In this document: in pieces, positions 5,177 through 9,130 of the stretch
Layout: each line of letters begins with the position of its first letter
Position numbering within the stretch: position 1 is the first letter of the stretch
Origin: Nitrososphaerota archaeon
GTDB lineage: Archaea; Thermoproteota; Bathyarchaeia; Bathyarchaeales; Bathycorpusculaceae
Assembly: GCA_031282985.1 (NCBI GenBank)
Contig: JAITCR010000075.1
Location: forward strand, 1-9,130
DNA: 9,130 bases
Direction: 5' to 3'
The notes under the pieces: model-generated
Database searches by the model: none
The model's input: the letters and a program-made list of their open reading frames with translations, nothing else
Told to the model about the DNA's origin: nothing
Program-made: the position numbers and the translations under genes

Positions 5177-7399
5177 TTAAGTTGAGTTAAATTGATCGAA
5201 TGTCCCCAAAGTGCTCATTGAACTACAACGGGGGCATTTATGTAGGGTTCCAAACCAGCTTTTTTCACAGTTACGGCAATGTGTAACTACGCGATTGTAG
5301 GTGAAGAAATCTAATGGCTGGCGAGATATAACAAGCTGTCGAGTTAAATCTAAAAGCGTTAAAGGCGACACTTCGATGGTGTCTAATTCTATGATGTTTA
5401 ATGAGCCGCCTGTGGCTAGTTCAGATAGTTTTTGAGTAAATAATCGGTCTTCTGTTGTAATTGTTAGGGGGTCGGTTTTTAGTTTTAGACGTTTAGAGGT
5501 GGAATAAAATGGTTTATCGCGTGTGCCAGAAAATTTGACTTTTGCTATACCGTATTTTTCAATGTCAAGTTGAGCTAAACGTTCTGAAGCTTCAGTGCAG
5601 CATAGAATTGCATGGTAAAGACGTTTGCCGTGTTTTCGGCTGATTTTTTGTCGGAAAGTGGTGATGTTTTGGATTATTTCGTTTATAAATGTCTGGCTTT
5701 CGGGGGTGTTCATGTTTTTTGTTGTGAACATTTCAACAGCTTCAGATAAACCCGCAAAATTGATGATTTTAGAACAGTTCTCTAGCCTAAAGTAGGCATC
5801 ACCGTGTGGGTTTTTGAGTAAGAATGGCAGGGAGTTTTTTCCGAATTGTTTGAGGATGTTGTGTTTTATATTTAATGCGCGGGCAGCTAGTTCGTAGCGT
5901 TCTTTGAGTATGCCAAAGAATTTGTTTTTATCATTTGTTGATTCTTGGACAATTCGGGGTAGATTTATAGTTACATTGCCTAGGCATCCGGTGCGTAAGG
6001 TGTCGGTTTCCCAGTCTGTTGTTAAGTCTGGAGTAAGTTTTGTTCCTAAGGAAGAAAATATTGAAGTTCCCTCTTTTGTTGTGACGTTGGCAAAGTAGAG
6101 TGGTGTTCCATTGTGTGCTGCTATGGTGTGGGCTTTTAGTAGTAAATTTTTTGTGTTTTCTTGGTCATTTAAAATTTCAGAATTAATTTTTATGATGAGC
6201 TGTGGATTTATTAACGGTTTTTCTGTGGTAATTTCGCTATATACTTGGAGGATTAAATTCGCTATGTGTCGGACTTCTTTTTCGTAGTCACTATATTTAT
6301 CATCGTGTGATTGTTGGTTTTTTGGTTTTATTGCTGGTTTGTTTGTAAGTGCTTTTGGAACAGTAAGGTCTATTTCTAATGTGGCCTGTGCGTGTTGGTT
6401 TATGTTTAAAATAAACAAGTGTAGGGCTTTTTTTATGGTGTCTTCATCTATGTTGTGGGTGTAGGGTGCGAGGAATGTGTTAAAGCAGCTGAGAACTTGT
6501 TGGTGGTTAATTTCGCGGTTGGTGTGTAAGAGTACGTTAAGTGTTATAGTGAGGGCTGCTTCAAAGTTTTTTGGGGGTTCAATGGGGATTTGTGTGTTGT
6601 CGTCTAATTTGAGGCCGTTTAGCAAGAAGAAGCGTATGTCATGGAAGACTTCGCTTGGTTTAAGAATCCATGTACCTAAATCGGTAATGTTTATACTGCC
6701 CGAGAGATGTGCATCAGCTATGTCGCGTGGGAAAACGTTTAGAAGGGTATATTCGCCTAACACGTTTTGCCCTGCTTTAGAGAGCATGTTGGAAGCGTCT
6801 AAACTGTAGTCTTTAGCTTCAATAAATGCTGTTACTTCATGAATAGGCATGCCTACGCGTGTTAATTTATGTCGGTAATCTTCAAAGCCTTTTTCAATTA
6901 ATATGCCATTTACTACTTCGCGAATTAACGCTGCAGTGATGTATTTTGTTTTAGATTTAAGCAAACGTTTCTCTGCTTCTTTTGCAGCTTTTTGTGCAAG
7001 CTCAGGAGGCACTTTTGCTTCTTTAATTAAAGAGTTAGCAATTTTATTTTGGTCAAATTCTTCTAAAGTGAAATGAGAAGTACGAACTATCATACCTTTT
7101 GGTGTAAAAACTCTTTTCTCCACACGGTCAGCTACGTCAAGAACCATTTTGCCTAAATCTGTGAGAAAATATTTTTTTACCTCAACATCGGCCTCAATTA
7201 AATCCGCTTTTAGAAGAAATTTTAAATGATAAGCAAAACGTCCCGCATCCCTGTTAGGATTCATTTTAAGACAATTCATCAATTCAGTATAAGAAAGAGC
7301 ACCATTATCAAACAGTAAATTTAAAAGCTGCAGTCTGAGGGGTGAAGAAACAGCTTTTAAAACTTTAACGCCCCGTGCTCTATGTGGAAGAGTAACCAT
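5177..7399 (-). CDS. winged-helix / ATP-cone / NrdD-like protein
   Basis: 740 residues in three parts. Residues about 8-95 are an ArsR-type winged helix (LKAVSSPLRLQLLNLLF, GRFAYHLKFLLKADLIE). Residues about 102-190 are an ATP cone, the domain that reads ATP/dATP in reductases and in NrdR. Residues about 195-740 resemble class III anaerobic ribonucleotide reductase: DAHLSGSINITDLG at 229-242, VTINLPRI at 476-483, and a C-terminal zinc site C708-x2-C711...C722-x2-C725. Family landmarks seem missing: no cysteine between DAHLSGS and residue 304, none in the 28 residues before C472, HIHD is replaced by NITD, and the C-terminus ends STLGTFDQFNST instead of a RVxGY-type glycyl-radical motif. No nrdG activase gene is nearby. 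The start is ATG at 7399, with GAGGG 9 bases upstream. It would usually be annotated as anaerobic ribonucleoside-triphosphate reductase; catalytic activity is doubtful and a regulatory role is possible. Confidence 0.8.
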   Translation of the reverse strand: MVTLPHRARGVKVLKAVSSPLRLQLLNLLFDNGALSYTELMNCLKMNPNRDAGRFAYHLKFLLKADLIEADVEVKKYFLTDLGKMVLDVADRVEKRVFTPKGMIVRTSHFTLEEFDQNKIANSLIKEAKVPPELAQKAAKEAEKRLLKSKTKYITAALIREVVNGILIEKGFEDYRHKLTRVGMPIHEVTAFIEAKDYSLDASNMLSKAGQNVLGEYTLLNVFPRDIADAHLSGSINITDLGTWILKPSEVFHDIRFFLLNGLKLDDNTQIPIEPPKNFEAALTITLNVLLHTNREINHQQVLSCFNTFLAPYTHNIDEDTIKKALHLFILNINQHAQATLEIDLTVPKALTNKPAIKPKNQQSHDDKYSDYEKEVRHIANLILQVYSEITTEKPLINPQLIIKINSEILNDQENTKNLLLKAHTIAAHNGTPLYFANVTTKEGTSIFSSLGTKLTPDLTTDWETDTLRTGCLGNVTINLPRIVQESTNDKNKFFGILKERYELAARALNIKHNILKQFGKNSLPFLLKNPHGDAYFRLENCSKIINFAGLSEAVEMFTTKNMNTPESQTFINEIIQNITTFRQKISRKHGKRLYHAILCCTEASERLAQLDIEKYGIAKVKFSGTRDKPFYSTSKRLKLKTDPLTITTEDRLFTQKLSELATGGSLNIIELDTIEVSPLTLLDLTRQLVISRQPLDFFTYNRVVTHCRNCEKSWFGTLHKCPRCSSMSTLGTFDQFNST

Positions 7400-7421
7400 G
7401 ACATTTTTCCCTCAACATGTT

Positions 7422-7446
7422 TAGACGCTTAAACTATAAGCGTATA
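7422..7446. promoter_or_regulatory. imperfect palindrome in the NrdD-like leader (candidate operator)
   Basis: TAGACGCTTA (7422-7431) and TAAGCGTATA (7437-7446) are inverted repeats matching at 9 of 10 positions around a 5-base spacer. The site lies between the predicted transcription start and the ribosome binding site. This is where a winged-helix repressor could block transcription; the encoded protein itself carries such a domain. It could instead form a leader hairpin. An overlapping near-palindrome CTATAAGCGTATAG spans 7434-7447. Confidence 0.45.
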
Positions 7447-7470
7447 GAGCTATAATTTAGCCGAGGTTCT

Positions 7471-7481
7471 ATTTATATAGA
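7471..7481 (-). promoter_or_regulatory. TATA box of the NrdD-like gene
   Basis: On the minus strand TCTATATAAAT is a near-ideal archaeal TATA box. It lies about 72 bases before the ATG and places the transcription start near 7447, giving a leader of roughly 48 bases that contains the palindrome and the GAGGG ribosome binding site. Confidence 0.6.
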
Positions 7482-7544
7482 CTCTAAAGACAAGAAAAAC
7501 CTATCCGTCAAAAGGCCTTTTTACCGTATAATAAATAACCCACA

Positions 7545-9031
7545 GTGCGCCCAGAAAGGCTCCCCTGCACAGCAGAAAGGTACTGCTCCATAAGACAGCA
7601 TGGAAAACAATCTGACCAACCGAAAAACGAAAGCCAAACAGGAAAGCAGCATGTCAAGAAAAGCGGCAAGTCGCCTAAAGGCAAAAGGACGCGACTGAAC
7701 CGCAATGTTAAACGGATACAAGGTTCAAGTCGGGTATACTAAATGCAAGTTTCCAATTCCCATTTTAAAGGGACAGAGGAAAATTACCCGAAACCTCTGA
7801 CACAGAAACAACTGAAAAAGTTATGAGGCTTCAGTTGGCTATCACCAAACCTGTGAAATCTGTAGAAGAACCTATGGCAACGAAACAAAAGCAGAACCGA
7901 CAACCGCACCTACCCATACATGGGAGTAACTGAGGAAACCCTAAAGGAAAACACCAAAAACGGCTATAACTCACGGAGCTTAAATATTTCCCATGGATTC
8001 GGAGTGCTCATAGTAGTCTGAGAGGGGCAATAACCCTCACATGGCGAAGGGACACAGTCAAAACGCACTAAAATCGAAAATGATTAGGGCGGAAAACCTC
8101 AATTGAAGCCAACAATGACGGCTTTAAAAAGAATCAAACAAAACTCGAATAAAAACAAGGAAGAAACCTTCACAAGACTCTACCGATACCTGCTACGACC
8201 AGACATATACTACACAGCCTACAAAAACCTCTACGCAAACAACAGAGCCGCTACAGAAGGCATAGACAACGGCACCGCAAACGGTTTTAGCAAACAAAAA
8301 TAGAAGAAATTATAGCAATGCTAAAAAATGGAACCTACACGCCCAAAACTGTACGACGAATCTATAGAAAAAAACCAAACGGAAAACAACAACCCTAGGT
8401 ATTCCAACATTTACCGACAAACTAATTCAAGAAGTCCTGCGTATGGTATTAGAAACTGTGTACAAGCCTGTTTTTTTAGAGTGCTCACATGGTTTTAGAC
8501 CAAACAAAAGCTGTCACACTGCACTGGAAAGCATAAAATATGGGTTTAATGGTACACGATGGTTCATAGAGGCGGATATCAAATCTTGTTTTGACAACAT
8601 TAACCATGCAGTCCTTATAGAATTAATCACAAAGAAAGTTAAAGATGCACGGTTAATCAAGTTGATTTACAAAATTCTCAAGCAGGTTACATAGAAGATT
8701 GGCAATATCACAAAACTTGCAGTGGAACGCCACAGGGCGGCATCGTTTCGCCAATACTTGCCAATATTTACTTGCACGAATTGGATAAATTTGTAATAAA
8801 TACTCTAAAAACAAAATTTGACAGCCCAGCAGAACACGGATATACACCGCAATATCAAACACTTCAAGATCGACTAAGATACCTTCGGAAATGCATAAAC
8901 AAATCAAAAGGCACAAAACAACAGCAACAACAATACATTGACAAGGCTAAAAGCACTCGTGAGCTATTACTTAAAACGCCCTCTAAATCTCAGACTGATA
9001 AGAAAATTGAGAGTGTTTATATTGGAATGAT
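7545..9031 (+). mobile_element. group II intron, 3'-truncated
   Basis: The 5' end reads GTGCGCCCAG, the GUGYG-type start of group II introns. About 560 bases of ribozyme (domains I to III) follow before a reverse-transcriptase gene in domain IV. Recognisable intron segments include ATGGATTCGGAGTGCTCATA near 7991 and CTCACATGGCGAAGGGACAC near 8035, which resemble the region before the ORF in bacterial and archaeal group II introns. The reverse transcriptase is cut off, and no domain V or VI or 3' splice site is present, so this copy cannot splice as it stands. The host DNA just upstream (7500-7544) contains the palindrome AAAAGGCCTTTT but no gene. The 3' limit is approximate: similarity to the RT ends near 9010 and an IS1-like sequence takes over. 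Confidence 0.75.
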
Positions 9032-9038
9032 GGTGTAG
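8103..9038 (+). pseudogene. ltrA: group II intron reverse transcriptase/maturase, frameshifted and truncated
   Basis: The protein is readable across four frame segments: MKPTMTALKRIKQ...NGFSKQK (8103-8300), IEEIIAMLKNGTYTPKTVRR...GKQQP (8300-8395), LGIPTFTDKLIQEVLRM...IKLIYKIL (8395-8681), and AGYIEDWQYHKT...KSQTDKKI (8682 to about 9010). RT blocks 1 to 4 are present: SHGFRPNKSCHTAL, FIEADIKSCFDNINH with the first catalytic aspartate, and SGTPQGGIVSPILANIYLHE. Each join is fixed by adding one base to a short homopolymer: A5 at 8296-8300, C3 at 8393-8395, A2 at 8680-8681. The YxDD active site, thumb, X/maturase domain and any endonuclease domain are missing because the frame runs into other sequence and ends at 9038. 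It is non-functional here. The first codon is TTG (8103), or ATG at 8115. Confidence 0.85.
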
Positions 9039-9056
9039 TGTTTATGAGATTGGATT

Positions 9057-9130
9057 GTGGGTTGTCCAAAGTGTAAAAGTGAACATTCAGTAAAAAATGG
9101 TCATCATCATGGTAAACAGCGCTACAAATG
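9057..9130 (+). CDS. IS1-like transposase N-terminus (cut by window end)
   Basis: From GTG at 9057 the frame reads MGCPKCKSEHSVKNG, then HHHGKQRYKC at the last bases. The CPxC......KNG....K.RYKC pattern is the zinc finger that opens IS1-family InsA and related transposases, which bind the element ends. A TGA lies in frame shortly upstream, so the start is GTG 9057 or a nearby non-standard codon. The element's left end is probably near GGTGTAGTG (9032), within 9010-9050. Its arrival, or a deletion next to it, removed the 3' part of the group II intron. Only 24 codons are visible, so the exact IS family is not certain. Confidence 0.6.
   Translation, partial: MGCPKCKSEHSVKNGHHHGKQRYK

Noticed and set aside
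7545..7742. A 65-codon basic plus-strand frame, and two minus-strand frames, at the start of the intron.
   Set aside because: They lie in the structured ribozyme RNA of the group II intron; the basic composition follows from its purine-rich sequence.
7719..7742. GGTTCAAGTC resembling a tRNA T-arm.
   Set aside because: No acceptor, D or anticodon arm can be placed around it; it belongs to the intron.
1..9130. CRISPR arrays, rRNA and tRNA genes.
   Set aside because: No regularly spaced direct repeats and no recognisable rRNA or tRNA cores on either strand by eye.

Overview
This window looks like part of a low-GC archaeal genome. The evidence is archaeal-type TATA boxes (before pyrB and the NrdD-like gene), an archaeal-style PyrB of about 306 residues, an archaeal Dph6-like ATP-pyrophosphatase, a winged-helix/ATP-cone/NrdD fusion, and small winged-helix membrane proteins. 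A Bathyarchaeia-like or related lineage is my best guess from recalled family patterns; no marker gene here proves it.

Layout. Bases 1-460 hold no credible gene: a stretch extremely rich in G and T on the + strand, then a 145-bp unit bounded by 15-bp inverted repeats. Bases 463-1649 (minus) hold a Dph6-like amidoligase followed by a small PH-like membrane protein. Bases 1803-2535 (minus) hold a short unit: an unrecognised, probably 5'-truncated gene, then a winged-helix membrane protein whose second half lies in another frame. Bases 2522-2797 are a patch of mobile-element debris: a 172-bp inverted-repeat unit and the zinc-finger start of a transposase. A metallo-beta-lactamase-fold hydrolase (minus) and pyrB (plus) diverge from an intergenic region that contains a 272-bp MITE-like element with TA duplications. 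Downstream and convergent to pyrB are a decayed two-helix membrane protein and a 740-residue HTH/ATP-cone/NrdD-like protein (both minus). From 7545 to the end are a group II intron with a broken reverse transcriptase, cut before the YxDD motif, and the start of an IS1-like element.

How it fits together. The metabolic genes (pyrimidine synthesis, a ribonucleotide-reductase relative, a diphthamide-type ligase, a glyoxalase-II-like hydrolase) are intact. The gaps between them are full of mobile DNA and decayed genes. The most interesting object is the NrdD-like protein. It joins a DNA-binding domain to an ATP cone, an arrangement analogous to the bacterial NrdR repressor, but by eye it lacks the usual class III catalytic cysteines and the glycyl-radical motif. 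A 25-bp imperfect palindrome lies between its TATA box and its start codon. A nucleotide-sensing, self-regulating transcription factor built on a reductase scaffold is a plausible but untested reading.
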